This document shows positions 50,201 to 59,579 of a stretch of 64,000 bases of DNA, in pieces. Below the pieces are notes generated by a model. That model worked only from the letters and a program-made list of their open reading frames with translations. It was not told where the DNA came from and did not search any database. The stretch's first letter is position 1. Each line of letters begins with the position of its first letter. The stretch is from positions 10,240,501 to 10,304,500 of the forward strand of contig NC_062259.1 of NCBI RefSeq assembly GCF_905475465.1. Reading direction: 5' to 3'. The DNA is from Pieris napi (lineage: Eukaryota > Arthropoda > Insecta > Lepidoptera > Pieridae). The translations under genes and the position numbers were made by a program.

Positions 50201-53200
50201 AATTACAGTGTAACTGCTCGTAAATTACGTCCGGGTTCTCGTACGAAGAGCGACCTGTAGCGCTATCATGAGTTATTAAACGTCGTTAGTATATTTGTAT
50301 GGAAAATGTTAAAGCGTTTTAATACTTGACAAACTCATGGTTGAGGAGTGTTTTTAGAAGGTATTTTTGGTCACAGACCTTAGCACAATAATACGTAAAA
50401 TCAAATATCTGTTAGAATAGAAGAGTAACGATACATTTTTGTATGAAAACTTAGAAACAGCTTCGTGGACGTATTTGAAACTAAACGGAAACAAGAACAT
50501 CGTCCGAATAGAATGCTTGTCCGAATCGTAAACTATACAAATTATATGGAAAGTTGATACTTCAAAACTATCGTTTTTCCGTATATACTTGACGAAAATA
50601 GCGTAAATTTAAAGGAAGGAAAAAGAGAAGTTTTGTTTGTACGAAATCCCTTAGACTCGTTTGACTTACAGAAGTCATACTTCGCGCTAAGTTTCGTCTT
50701 TGAAAGTTATATTAAGCGTTGATTCGGCATATATTGATGAAAATCGCTTTAAAATACGTTGCAAAATTTGAATATGTTAATCAGTATAATTACGAACATA
50801 CGACGTCGTGAAGCATTGTTATCTTAATATATATAAATTACGTGTCACGTTGTTTGTCCGCTATGGACTCCTAAACTACCGAACCGATATCAATCAAATT
50901 TGCACACCGTGTGCAGTTTGATCTTACTTAAAAGATAGGATAGCTTACATCTCAATTTATACCCGCCATATTATTTGATTGCAAATATTTGTTTATTATT
51001 TGATACAATTCTAACAGATGGCGCTGTGTTAAAAGTACCAACGTTTCACATAAGCTATCTACCTTTCACATAAGTTCTCCTACCGTTTCCCTTGAATAGT
51101 TTACTACTATTTAATATAACAAAAACCTTAGCCATAGCAACGCTTGGCCGGTCTGCTAGTAACATATAAATAGCGATGGAAAATCGACAGTATTGTTGGA
51201 AATTAGTCTTTTTAACGGTACATTTCATAACATATACGTTAGAAGGGTTACAGCCTACATGGATTAGTCATGTATCAAAAAAGGTATTTGAGTCGCGCGC
51301 CGATTAAGCTTTTTTGATTCCTTTGTGGCAACGACCTTTTTATTAACGTTATTTTCGGAAGAAAGGATTGCGGCCAACATCAAGTTAAATAAATTCGTAA
51401 AGAAACTAAAATTGCTAGATCTTATATCGAACGTCTAATGGTGTATTGTGTGCAGTATTAGCCTAATGGCATCAGCGTGCTACTCTCGATCCCCGGCTGT
51501 GTACAAACACAGGAGGCTGATCACCTACTTGCCTATTAGATTGACAAATGATCATGAAACAGATACAGGGATCTGATGCTAGGATCTAACAAAGTTGAAG
51601 AAGCTGTTTCAATTAATATTTTTATTCATTATAATCCAAAAAAATTCGAATAGTACTAGTAATAGTCGTACACGAGACTCATAAGGAAACATTCAATAGA
51701 AATTTGTCATAACTTTATGACGCAAATTACTTTGATTAAACAGTTGTCATAACATAATTATTTCGAACACCTACCTCGCACTACTGACACAGTAAACGCA
51801 GTAGACGAAGCTTCCTAGTAGAATTCTATATTTATGTTTTTTTAGTAAGTTGTAGATAGTCGTACCAAATACAATAAACGTGATCGAATAGGGGACAACA
51901 CACATTCTATACAATACGTCATTGTTTTCGATATGGTGAAGGGCTATATTACAATGTTCTAGATAGCTTCGGTCTGTACCCTATTATAAAGCGTAAATGT
52001 CAAATTATGCATACAAGTTCATGCTCGGTGGGCTTAGAGAGCGAGGTAGCTATGTATTTCGGATGAATTTCCTACTTTCATTTGATGACGTCAGCGGCTA
52101 ATCTATTTTTTTGTTACAAAATTTGACCAGTACAGTTGCAATGGATTGTGAGTAACCAAAGCCAAACTGTTATTTTGAAAATCATTTTAATAATTTTTTG
52201 GTAAAAGATTATTTATTTTCGTGTGTTTTTCGGAACTATAATGTGAATATAGTGAATATTTATTGTAGTTTGAAAGTTAATGCAAAAGGACTTGGTACTT
52301 TTAATCAGTCTATCGTGTTTTCCGAAGTATTCGTGCCTAGTATATAATATTATGTACATATATAATAATAATTAGTAGCTGCCACGTATATCCACGTTAC
52401 TTTACTTTAACTATAAATTCTTTTAAAAAGTAACAATAACAAATCTTGTTGAAAAGATAAAATAAATATTTTAAATAATTATAACATAATATGTTTATAA
52501 CTAAAGTTGATTTCGAATATACATACAATATATTTCTTTATATTCACATATAATATTAATAAATGGGTTAATACCCATTTAGTATAGTTTTTACTTACCT
52601 TACTAGATTTGCGTACCGAAATATGTGAATTTATTATATATATATATATAGCATTTATATAAGTACTGGAATAATTGTTTCCTCTCTCAAAACACAATCA
52701 GAAACACCGATAGGAATGAGAATTGAACATTAACTTACCTTTGGTAGGTTAAAGAAAGTGTGTGAACTAATAAACAATAACTCAAAGAAAGACAATTGTA
52801 AATAAGTGTAAGTTATGACATATCTTACATATACATAGTGAAACATAAGTGGAGTCTACGTGCTGTAGGAGAGCTCTTTGCTAATAAACACTTCTACAAA
52901 GAAGTTATGGATATGTATCTATAAACCACTCTTGTTTTTCTATTATTTTATTATATTATGTCCTTTTACGATTTTATACCTAAAAGTGCTTTGCGTGATT
53001 TTATAATAAATAGTATTTTGAGTAAAACCCCTTCTTGGTACCATATTTGAAAAGTCGATATTTTTTACGACTAATAAACTGTATACGTGTTTATTAATAA
53101 ATTTCAAACGTAATGTGTTTAAACTGTTAGCTCAAAAAGTCAATAAAAAATGATAGGTTTTAAATAAAATCGCATGATTTCATTACTTACATTATTTAAA

Positions 53201-53452
53201 TATCGTTTAAAAGGTGTTATTTTCTATTTAGGCGCAGAATAGAAATGGCGGCCTTCAAACTGCTCCATTGTCCGGACCAAACGCCGTGTCTGAAACAAAT
53301 GGATCGAGACCTATGTTCAAGCCTGTCACGGTATTGGAGGATCTTCAGGCTGTGAGGTGTGCCGAGTTCCATCCAAACGGAAAGCTTTACGCTGTCGGAT
53401 CTAATACGAAAACCCTGAGGATATGCACATACCCGAAGATTGATGATGTCAA
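30815..53452 (+). CDS. WDR47: WD repeat-containing protein 47 (nemitin), 5' part of gene
   Basis: WDR47 is a cytoplasmic microtubule-associated protein. In mammals it works with MAPs and CAMSAPs in neurons and in the ciliary central pair. Exons in the window: 30815-32259, 32337-32441, 32636-32681 and 53232-53452, all GT-AG and in frame for 606 residues. LisH spans ~8-42 (LALEFL, SLERETGVING) and CTLH ~44-102 (FLRQLILDGQWDDVLEFIQP). Conserved LCLLLTLPSIT and LSLLSWLQSIP blocks follow, then MRRPRSADAMTRSL-like and a low-complexity linker, then the first WD40 strands (TVLEDLQAVR, EFHPNGKLYAVGSNTKTLR). In human WDR47 (919 residues) the WD40 part also begins near 600, so about 300 residues lie right of the window. 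The start at 30815 is preferred over an in-frame ATG at 30761 because it matches the family's N-terminal length and follows a possible acceptor. Confidence 0.95.
32337..32441 (+). CDS. WDR47: WDR47 exon 2
   Basis: Encodes VEENESASVLPVTVKFSPKP and VPDVKQKTNDQVHI. Acceptor TTTCAG; donor ATTAG|GTAGTT in phase 2. Linker sequence, poorly conserved. A donor inside (CAA|GTACAT) is possible but would break the frame with exon 3. Confidence 0.85.
32636..32681 (+). CDS. WDR47: WDR47 exon 3 (46 bp)
   Basis: Acceptor AATTTCAG, then RQNEMTDTMDAQDPVN and donor AAC|GTAAGT in phase 0. It joins exactly to the exon at 53232 across a 20.5-kb intron. Small acidic linker exon. Confidence 0.85.
32682..33823. other. 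start of WDR47 intron 3, nothing recognised
   Basis: AT-rich intron DNA. ORFs at 32836-33055 on both strands have no domain. Confidence 0.5.
33824..34080 (+). repeat. tRNA-derived SINE, full-length
   Basis: Shows box A (TTGGCCTAGTGGCTTCAG), CTCTCATCCCTGAGGTCGTA, box B (GTTTGATCCCTGGCCGTGTACC), then ATGTGCGCATTTAATACTCG, GGTTAAGGAAAACAT, GGTAACCGGC and GATCACCTACTTGTCTATG. Best preserved copy of the main SINE family here. Confidence 0.85.
35039..35050 (+). repeat. G-tract (11 G)
   Basis: An uninterrupted run of G in an otherwise AT-rich intron, followed by GGGGCGGGG at about 35070. It sits between TTACGTAA and ATTACGC pieces that resemble a degraded transposon end. Confidence 0.6.
35493..35820. 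mobile_element. inverted-repeat (foldback/MITE-like) element
   Basis: Left arm 35493-35542 (AAAGCTTAGGTTTAATAGAAAAGCGGTTCCG then AACGGCCGT) is mirrored at 35770-35820 (ACGGCCGTTAGT... CACCGCTTTTCTGGGAAACCTAAGCTT). About 230 bp lie between. The two small ORFs here (KLRFNRKAVPLSNGR and KLRFPRKAVPLTTNG on opposite strands) are the same repeat read twice. Outer ends and target duplication are not clear. Confidence 0.6.
37190..38800. mobile_element. unclassified element with AATCTGACG motif array
   Basis: The outer parts look like inverted relatives: GTAAATCCCCATTTAGC...GGGCTCCC in reverse near 37295-37345, and AGTAAATCCCGAAAT...GGGCTCCCC at 38706-38742. Between 37483 and 38700 at least eleven copies of AATCTGACG or its reverse complement occur, several extended to GAGCGCGTCAGAT / AATCTGACGCGCTC. 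No transposase frame is seen. The class is unknown. Confidence 0.55.
38770..38918 (+). repeat. RTE/SINE 3' tail
   Basis: TGTAGCCTATGTGTTATTGT, AAATCCATTCAGTAGCTTTT, GTGAAAGAGTAACAAACATC, CATACAAACTTTCGCGTTTA, ending ATTAGTAGGAT. This is a very common 3' end in lepidopteran genomes. Confidence 0.7.
39045..39175 (-). repeat. SINE fragment
   Basis: In reverse complement it shows CACTCGCTCGTCCTGTGAAGG, AAAACGTGAGAACCGGCATG and GGCTGATCACCTACCTACTT, then TTGCCTATTAAGG: the 3' two-thirds of the main SINE family. Confidence 0.65.
39180..41780. other. intron 3 of WDR47, nothing recognised
   Basis: No exon recognised. Small ORFs (for example 39541-39822 and 40185-40524) are AT-rich, lack domains and overlap on both strands. 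Confidence 0.5.
41780..41961 (+). promoter_or_regulatory. WDR47: candidate internal promoter 1 of WDR47
   Basis: A GC/CpG-rich patch (41770-41850) in AT-rich intron DNA with an initiator-like TCAGTC at 41822-41827, about 140 bases upstream of an ATG that opens a coding exon. No TATA box at -30. Would drive an isoform without LisH/CTLH. Confidence 0.4.
41962..42203 (+). CDS. WDR47: alternative WDR47 first coding exon A1
   Basis: ATG at 41962 (context GAAAATG) starts MTAVKKALAMRQLDSMFGTM. Coding-like codon use continues for 80 codons, with Ser/Thr/Arg-rich sequence (STPYRSSLYLHSRESTPGYY) to a donor ATAAG|GTCTGT in phase 2. It has no recognised domain. It joins in frame to the exon at 42271 over a 67-bp intron. 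Assignment to WDR47 rests on position, strand and phase, not homology. Confidence 0.6.
42271..42688 (+). CDS. WDR47: alternative WDR47 coding exon A2
   Basis: Acceptor GGTGACAG. Encodes RRGSVGLTPSPVRELEHPST, SILRRDRYSPSQTPPRRDTP, RHSMGSFPNLSR and SLSRKSSIDTKKSSSDSLD: a basic, Ser/Pro-rich, probably disordered and heavily phosphorylatable segment with many S-P, T-P and R-x-x-S sites. Donor AACAAG|GTATTT in phase 0, which fits the WD40 exon at 53232. It could also follow WDR47 exon 2 in frame (see findings). Reading on past the donor meets a stop within ten codons. Confidence 0.65.
42720..44500. other. intron DNA, nothing recognised
   Basis: AT-rich, without exon, clear repeat family or hairpin at reading depth. 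Confidence 0.5.
44516..44552. repeat. perfect short hairpin
   Basis: AAAAAGCCTTGTATATA pairs with TATATACAAGGCTTTTT around a 2-4 nt loop. It lies just before a small repeat scrap (44595-44660). Function unknown; resembles a small MITE or a transcription-pausing stem. Confidence 0.7.
44595..44660 (+). repeat. LINE-tail scrap
   Basis: TCAAAATCATTTATTCATTT and AACACAATGTACACTTATGA: the same type as the 17528 repeat. Truncated. Confidence 0.5.
45218..45401. mobile_element. pogo/Tigger-like MITE, 184 bp
   Basis: Termini CAGTGGAAACTCTTTATAACG and the mirror CGTTATAAAGACTTTACACTG are flanked by TA on both sides (45216-45217 and 45402-45403). CAGT...-TAACGA ends with TA duplications are typical of the pogo branch of Tc1/mariner. 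Internal CGTTATA motifs repeat several times. No reading frame. Confidence 0.8.
45980..46380 (+). mobile_element. non-autonomous Helitron, second family
   Basis: Starts TC (after A) with TCTATATATATAAAAATG and ends GCCAGGCCAGCTAG before T. A short stem (GGCG...CGCC) lies near the 3' end. The body (AAAACGGCTTGACCGATTTG) differs from the other Helitron family in this window but shares its start and end rules. Confidence 0.75.
46400..47500. other. intron DNA, nothing recognised
   Basis: AT-rich. Hydrophobic small ORFs at 46660-47103 have no homology and are typical of AT-rich noise. Confidence 0.5.
47520..47764 (+). promoter_or_regulatory. WDR47: candidate internal promoter 2 of WDR47
   Basis: A 240-bp GC/CpG-rich island directly upstream of the ATG at 47765, in an AT-rich intron. 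No acceptor site lies close to the ATG, so transcription probably begins within the island. No strong TATA box seen. Confidence 0.45.
47765..48319 (+). CDS. WDR47: alternative WDR47 first coding exon B
   Basis: ATG in good context (ATCAAAATG) opens 185 codons with ordinary, non-AT-biased codon use: MKSKPPQYMDVPPFRPWPLS, YFLSPSYRSAGAPTPSNTAD, an acidic TEWEDDDENGN, and RHSMENLAEKSPQVLPPKR. Pro-, Ser- and Arg-rich, likely disordered; no domain recognised. Donor TTGCAG|GTAATT in phase 0 fits the WD40 exon at 53232. The RHSMENL and (in exon A2) RHSMGSFPNL motifs are alike, hinting that both N-termini carry a similar phospho-site. Confidence 0.65.
48320..49724. other. intron DNA, nothing recognised
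   Basis: The stretch after the exon-B donor reads to a stop without exon features. A 103-codon minus-strand ORF (48488-48799) has no domain. Confidence 0.5.
49725..49799. repeat. near-perfect palindrome
   Basis: Arms of about 27 bp (ACAAATTCTATAGACATATT then GTTTATA, and the mirror) around an AT loop of roughly 20 bases. It could fold into a long stem in RNA or mark a small foldback element. Confidence 0.8.
49800..50815. other. intron DNA, nothing recognised
   Basis: AT-rich with no exon or repeat family that I can name. Confidence 0.45.
50822..51159 (+). mobile_element. non-autonomous Helitron, copy 2
   Basis: TC...CTAG element between A and T, same family and orientation as 11189-11565. 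It has a ~30-bp internal deletion (the piece with AAAGCATGGTCCCC in copy 1 is missing). Confidence 0.85.
51450..51600 (+). repeat. SINE copy with internal deletion
   Basis: Head TATTAGCCTAATGGCATCAG and box B CGATCCCCGGCTGTGTAC are joined directly to the tail ACACAGGAGGCTGATCACCT then ACTTGCCTATTAGATTGACA; the middle ~90 bp are lost. Confidence 0.8.
51610..53231. other. end of WDR47 intron 3
   Basis: No exon recognised. A short (TA)n run lies at about 52637-52650. The stretch ends at the acceptor TCTATTTAG (53230-53231). Confidence 0.5.
53232..53452 (+). CDS. WDR47: WDR47 exon 4, start of the WD40 domain
   Basis: Encodes a short NRNGGLQTAPLSGPNAVSE linker, then KPVTVLEDLQAVRCAEFHPN and GKLYAVGSNTKTLRICTYP. 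This matches human WDR47 [20 protein letters not shown] and AVGSNSKTLRVCAYP. It enters in phase 0, so it accepts exon 3, A2 or B. Donor AA|GTAAGT, phase 2. It is the common exon of all proposed isoforms. Confidence 0.96.
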
Positions 53453-54461
53453 GTAAGTTTATATACTTCGTTTGCGCAATAATAATGGTTGGTTGGTTTT
53501 TATTTAGTAAGTGACAACTGATAGTGACAGCTACAGATAATAATTTATTTTATTCGAGTAGACTTTTCGGAGTCGATTGACAAAAAATTAAATTATTTTA
53601 CATTTCCAAATTAAACTTTGTTAAATATATCTAACCTGCACATAAAAATAACATTATACGAAAAAATAAGGCTGGAAATTGAAATATACATATTAAAATG
53701 ACGTGTTAAAGTTCTAACACTCGGCGTAGTATGCCATAGTTTTTAATGATGAATTTAAAAACTACAAAATCTGACCGCAGTCAAGTGTACATAATAACCG
53801 GAAAACCGGATAAAAAGATATAATTAGTAATGCAAATTCAATAATTGATTATCCAAACAAAAGCCAGTCAAGCCTCACTGCGTCTGTAATGAAAACAGTT
53901 GCAATCTATTTCAATGAACACGTATTACCTGGAAGAAAATCCAACCGTGGCACATATAAACACACATTTTAGTTAGCGACCAAGTTGACGCACGTAATTT
54001 TTATAAACTGTAGCCTATATATTTTTTATCGCGTGTTTTATTATGTTAGCAATAAAGTTAAAGGATTTTTAAATAGATATGGTTAGAAAAAACAGGAATA
54101 ACTAACAATCTCGGGATTCGTATAACGTTCTAGTATTATTCATCCACAAATCCCTTTCTGTATTGTGCAGATAATACTTCAGATTATGCTCAAAGCCTTC
54201 CTCAATGCATTTCTTATTTGCAGTGTCCTGGTCTATAAACTCTTTCATTGTATTTTGTATTTATTCTTCGAGCTCTGAATGCATTATACGAGAGTTCCGA
54301 TTTATTACAAAAGACCAATATGTGCATTTTACTCAGTGAAGATTTATAGTGTATACATGTATGTCAATTACTACTGTGCCGGTTATGTTAACAAAATGAA
54401 CAGATTTCCATGAAACGTTTTATGACTAATCCCGAATATATTGTCGACAGCAAACTACGTA

Positions 54462-54481
54462 TATATATATATATATATATG
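54462..54481. repeat. (TA)n microsatellite
   Basis: About ten uninterrupted TA units in intron DNA. Confidence 0.85.
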
Positions 54482-56177
54482 TAAGTTTTATTTCATATTA
54501 AATTATTGATTTACGTAATTCATCAATGTATTATCTTATGAACCTTACATGTTTTCTAAAAGGCTAGTCCTGCAGGCTCAAATTATTTGGTATTTTACAT
54601 TAAATTAAATAACGAACATAAATTGATTTGAAGAAACTTTATGAATTGCATGTCAGTAATTAACATTTATAATAGGTGTTAAATGTACTTCAGATTTGAA
54701 TTTCGATTACATTATCGATTCAATAATTTCATTTATTATTTGTAAACAATGTAAGATTGTATTAACTTGAAAAATTATTGATTAAAATATTGAAGCTGAG
54801 TCTACAAAGCCTACATGAATTGTTGAAATTTGATTTATATTTACGGAGTATCACAGTGTAAGACTAAAATTCAATTACTTCTTATATAGATATAAGCTTA
54901 AGCTAAAAGGCATCTAATCAAATATTACATTCATTAAATAATAAAAATAAAATAAGGATATGATTATTTATATACCTTTTAGGATATTCGCCTATGCCCA
55001 ATATTCAGAGATAAGTTAGTACCAACTGACGAGCTAAGTACATGAACTTTATGGGATAATATTAATCATAATGATGATATCTATCTATATCATTAATTTA
55101 TCAAACGATTGGTATAACAACAACGAAATTTATTTTCCAATTGTTATTACTTATATCTTTACTAAATTGTAAAACTAAAAACTATAGTAACAATTCATGT
55201 AGGCCATAAATCTCCCAACTGTCATGTGGTCCGGATTTTGACAGGCGGCAGTGTAGTTCCCACTAACCTGTGTGCAATAATATGGTTGAATTTAATTTTA
55301 TATAGGGCTGTTAGCATACAAAATTTATACATATATCTCAGTGTAAAATGTAACTGGATAATCTCGCTATAGTGTCGAGTTACGAAGTGACCTTAAGCGA
55401 CGTAACGACCCTGGTTTTACTTGGTTGTTCACCTTACAAAATTCACAACCGCGCTAATTTCTTTTATTAAATTTTTGTAAAAAGGCCATTTATTCGATGA
55501 CCTCATATATTTTTATACCTACGCGTATTTTTATATTAAATCTCTGCTAACGTAATACTTTGTAAACGCTTTCTAATGTGTGAACTATTACTTGGAGTCC
55601 TTTATTGAGAGTTCACAGTTACTTAAGCCATTCTTTTCAATAGTTCACCATAAATCCATGCGAAAGCTGACATCTGCCTTGAGCTTCTTTTAATCATGTA
55701 CCAACCAGCTTATATGTATTAATAAACAGAAAGGTGAAATAAATTCAGAAACAGAAATGGCCGACACATTGTACAACTTGATATTTCTTTAAACCATCAA
55801 CTCAGTTTTATTTATAGTTTAATAAAATTACCGTTCTTATTTGTATGCAATTTTCCAGTCCCATAGATTGACATACCTAGAACATTACAAGTCTAGCATT
55901 AGGAGTTTGTCAGGTAGTACTTAGTTCCTCAAGGAAAACTATTACGTGGCCTATTATAAAATGAAAAGAAAATAATGTTATTAAACGGTTGAAAGGTTGT
56001 TATTACAATACTTCAGTTTTCAATTGTATTGATTTTAAATTCAAACAAAACGTTCGGTGACTCAACTATTAGTTATTTAAATTATTAAGCCGTCACCCAA
56101 TAAATTTAATTGTTTTTTTTAACAAATAAACTCTTTCGTAGCTTTCTATGAAATTTGGTTTGCTGATGAAAATAATT

Positions 56178-56229
56178 AGAGTTTTTTTAAGAATAAGGGA
56201 TATTATAAAAACCCTTATTCATAAAAACT
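56178..56229. repeat. imperfect hairpin
   Basis: GAGTTTTTTTAAGAATAAGGG pairs with CCCTTATTCATAAAAACTC, with one short bulge and a ~12-nt loop. It has the size of a short pre-miRNA stem but no other support. Confidence 0.6.
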
Positions 56230-56272
56230 CCGATAACAAGTTATGTTTTGGGCGAAGTCAAGACGCATTATA

Positions 56273-56639
56273 TCTTAATATATATAAATTACGTGTCACG
56301 TTGTTTGTCCGCTATGGACTAAACTACCGAACCGATTTGAATCAAATTGGCACACCGTGTGCAGTTTGATCTAACTTAAAAGATAGGATAGCTCACATCT
56401 CAATTTGTACCTGCAATATTATTTTATTGCAAAATATTTGTTTATTATTTGATTGTCACAATTCTAACAGATGGCGCTGTGTTGAAAGTACCAACATTTC
56501 AAATAAGTACAATTTAATGGCATTACCACCAAAACAGCATGGTGGACCCCATGACTGGTGTTCTCCTACCGTTTCCCTTGAATAGGTTATGTAACATGAC
56601 TAAAACCTTAGCCACAGCAACGCTTGGCCGGTCTGCTAG
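56273..56639 (+). mobile_element. non-autonomous Helitron, copy 3
   Basis: TC...CTAG element, same family and orientation as 11189-11565 and 50822-51159, complete at both ends. An ORF crossing its 5' boundary (56148-56369) is therefore an artefact. Confidence 0.85.
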
Positions 56640-58040
56640 TAAAAATATATATTTTTTACGATAATACACTTCGCAATACAACTGTAATTTTAACACCATT
56701 ACGTAAGTGCTATTACTATCCGTTAACAAGGCTTTTACGGAGAGTTGGCACTACACTAAGCACATTTTTACAATGTGAACATATTACACCTCGTACAAAC
56801 ATATCACTAGAATAATAGCGTGGCTTAAATTTGAAACCATGACCTTGGTGAGGATAATTAGTTAACGCTTTCTCGTGTTCCGTGTTTTTGGAAGTCCTTG
56901 GAAAATCGCTTCAAACGAGATTTGCTGACTTAAAAAAGGTTTATCATTTCTATGCAATAGTTTTAGTCTATGAAGCTTAAATTGATAAATATTTATGCAA
57001 AAATCAAGGTCAAATTTCCCTTCTATAATCAATTTAGTAGTTCATAACAGTTTTATCTAGATATTTTTTATTAACATTTAATTCGCTCATCAAGTGCATT
57101 GTTGAATGAGCAGACCCCAGTAACGACAATCAAGACTTGATCATTCTGTTGATGACTGGGCATGCCATCGCTTTAGAATTATCTTCCTAAACATGCTCCC
57201 ATGCTGGCTAATTCGTTTGTAAACTTTCGAATTCTTTAGATTCATACAACACTGAGTCACGCAAGTATATACGCTTATTGATACTACATGATAGGCGTTT
57301 ACGGGAATTCCTTTTTCAAATTGATAAAGGAAATCCCGTAAAACGATTGGTTACGAAAACAAAGTAACATTTAATTACAATAAGTACTTTCTTAGATTAT
57401 GTCCGAATACTATACGTGATATTATATAAGAGATATATCTTTTTTTAATTTAAAAGGCAACAAACGTGATATATTTAAATGTAATCAATCAATTACGAGC
57501 TGAGTCAACGGCCTGCAAACAAAATTTGTTCATGTATTGAGCGTTTGTTATTCTGAATGCGATTGTTCGACACGAGCGAATAAATTTTATTGAAATACAA
57601 TGAGAGCTTTGGCTGAATATTATTCTTAGTTTACATTTCACTTCGGAGTCAAATATCTCTTAAGAGTCATAAACGGTTAACTCAAGTACAATGCATTAAT
57701 ATTAGTACTAATGCTATCATGTATTCACTGTTATTAAACCAATATTGGTAATTATTAGCGAGAGTTCAAATTAATACGAGTGTATAACGTATGCACGCTC
57801 AAGCTTGAAATCTCGAATTAAATTTGTTTATTTCGGTCTTCATACGGGGCTGGAATACGGAATTACATCTAAATCATGGAAGCTGTGTAAACTCAATTAA
57901 CTGAATTCTATGTTGACACTTTCCACAATTTTATATGGCTCGCAATGCGCGGTGTCATTCTAGCCGAGTGAATTTTAACTTTCCATTGCGGTATGGTTAT
58001 AAGTTTATATATTGAAAACCATATTTTATACTGCCCTAAT
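56640..58040. other. intron DNA with one hairpin
   Basis: No exon. At 57296-57345 GTTTACGGGAATTCCTTT faces AAAGGAAATCCCGTAAAAC around a short loop, an imperfect stem of about 18 bp. Confidence 0.5.
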
Positions 58041-58145
58041 CCCAACAAAGTCAATGTCAAAATCGTTTATTCATATAGCCAGTTCTCAAATCAATCGCGT
58101 AGAAGAGAAGAACTGGCAATAAACTCTCCGCCACTCTTTTTAATT
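58040..58145 (+). repeat. AGAACTGGCAATAAACTCT repeat copy
   Basis: GCCAGTTCTCAAATCAATCG, CGTAGAAGAGAAGAACTGGC, AATAAACTCTCCGCCACTCT: the best preserved copy of the family also seen at 735, 17105 and 17528. Confidence 0.7.
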
Positions 58146-58149
58146 AAAG

Positions 58150-59520
58150 TTTTTTTGTTTTACACAATGTTTGTAAGGAGCTGCAACCATTACTATGTTC
58201 CACATGACTTCTTAGTTATGTTAGTCATAAATAGTTAATTAATAATAATAAAAGAAATTAAAAACAAAGATTTGTCCTCTATCAGCAAGTTCTAATTGAC
58301 ACTTTATACTTCTTAATAAATTATTGTCGCTTGATCTGTATGTAAATTTCAATACATTATTGAACGTGTTACAAAATGGAATATAAAACCTGCCAAGTGA
58401 TAAAGTCGAAGTTGGCCGCAAGAAGCCCGTGATAGATTGCGATTGCGAAAGAAACTTTTGGAGGCTAAAGAAAGTAAAGTAATTTTTGTATTTCGTAATT
58501 GCACAACGCGTCAACAATTTAGTATCTTACATTTTTAACAATTTAAAACTGCAAAAATGGAATAAACAATTTATAGTTTTTCAATTCATAGAAGCTTTAA
58601 AACGTTATACGTTACTAATTATGCAACTCATTCAAACATTAGTAAACTATACATTTATCATTTGGTGTAACATGCGTTAGAATAGAAAGCGGATGCCATC
58701 TGAGATATTCATGCTAATGGTACGTATTACGAAATAGCAATATGTATTACGATTTTTACTAACATGATGGCAATATATAGCGCTTTACCGCTTGAACAGA
58801 TATAATAGGAAATGCACATTTTAAGTATATCGATTTATTACATACTACCTTAACTAATTAAAAATTTAAACATCTTACATTTACAATTATTACTAATATT
58901 TCTTAAGTATACATGTCAGGAATAATGTAGGAAAATTGTACTAAAATAAACATTCGACAGAAACTAAATTAAAATCAATTTTCACATATTACAACTAATT
59001 CACGTATCTAATAGACCGACATCCTTAATCCACAGTGAAACAAATAATTTGTTGATATGCTACCGACTTGCCTATGGTGAAGCAAATCGATAAAACAGTT
59101 CCAAAAATATGGCTGTCCCTATTAATGTTTACAGCTCTCTCAAAACTGTCATGACCGATTTCACCTGTGTGGGCTTAGAATGAGGTCATTCATATTCGCA
59201 ATAAAAGTAAGCGGGATTATGTGTCGAGACCGAATGTCGTGAAACTATATGACAAATTTCATTTAAGTTCAGCTCACGAAGTCATTAAGTAACATCCTCT
59301 ATAAACGTATCTGATGAGTCAGTATTGTTCACTCAAAGAACTGTTCCGTTAAAAGACGACCTCTTAGAAGTCTTTGAAAGACCATTAAGTTAAATTGACG
59401 AACATAATTGTTCCTACATATTCTCGTCAAAAGAATTATTCACCATTGTAATGTACTTTGCTTTGAAGGTTCTATTCTCAGTGGGTCACTTTTTTTATTT
59501 AAAGGCATCCTTCAATTTTT
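58150..59520. other. intron DNA, nothing recognised
   Basis: AT-rich; no exon or named repeat. Confidence 0.45.
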
Positions 59521-59576
59521 GTGAAACCATCTCTTAGATCCAATCAACGATGATTGGATCTAAGAGATGGTTTCAC
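59521..59576. repeat. perfect 26-bp hairpin
   Basis: GTGAAACCATCTCTTAGATC then CAATCA, a 4-nt loop ACGA, and the exact reverse complement. There is no mismatch in 26 pairs. Confidence 0.9.
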
Positions 59577-59579
59577 CGT

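Larger units (their letters stand above)
53453..56272. other. WDR47 intron 4, nothing recognised
   Basis: The next WD40 exon was looked for (expected to encode a KHHKGSIYC-VAWSP-like stretch) and not found. A (TA)n microsatellite is at 54462-54481. A hairpin lies at 56178-56229. Confidence 0.5.

Noticed and set aside
56148..56369. 73-codon ORF
   Set aside because: Crosses a Helitron boundary and has no coding features.
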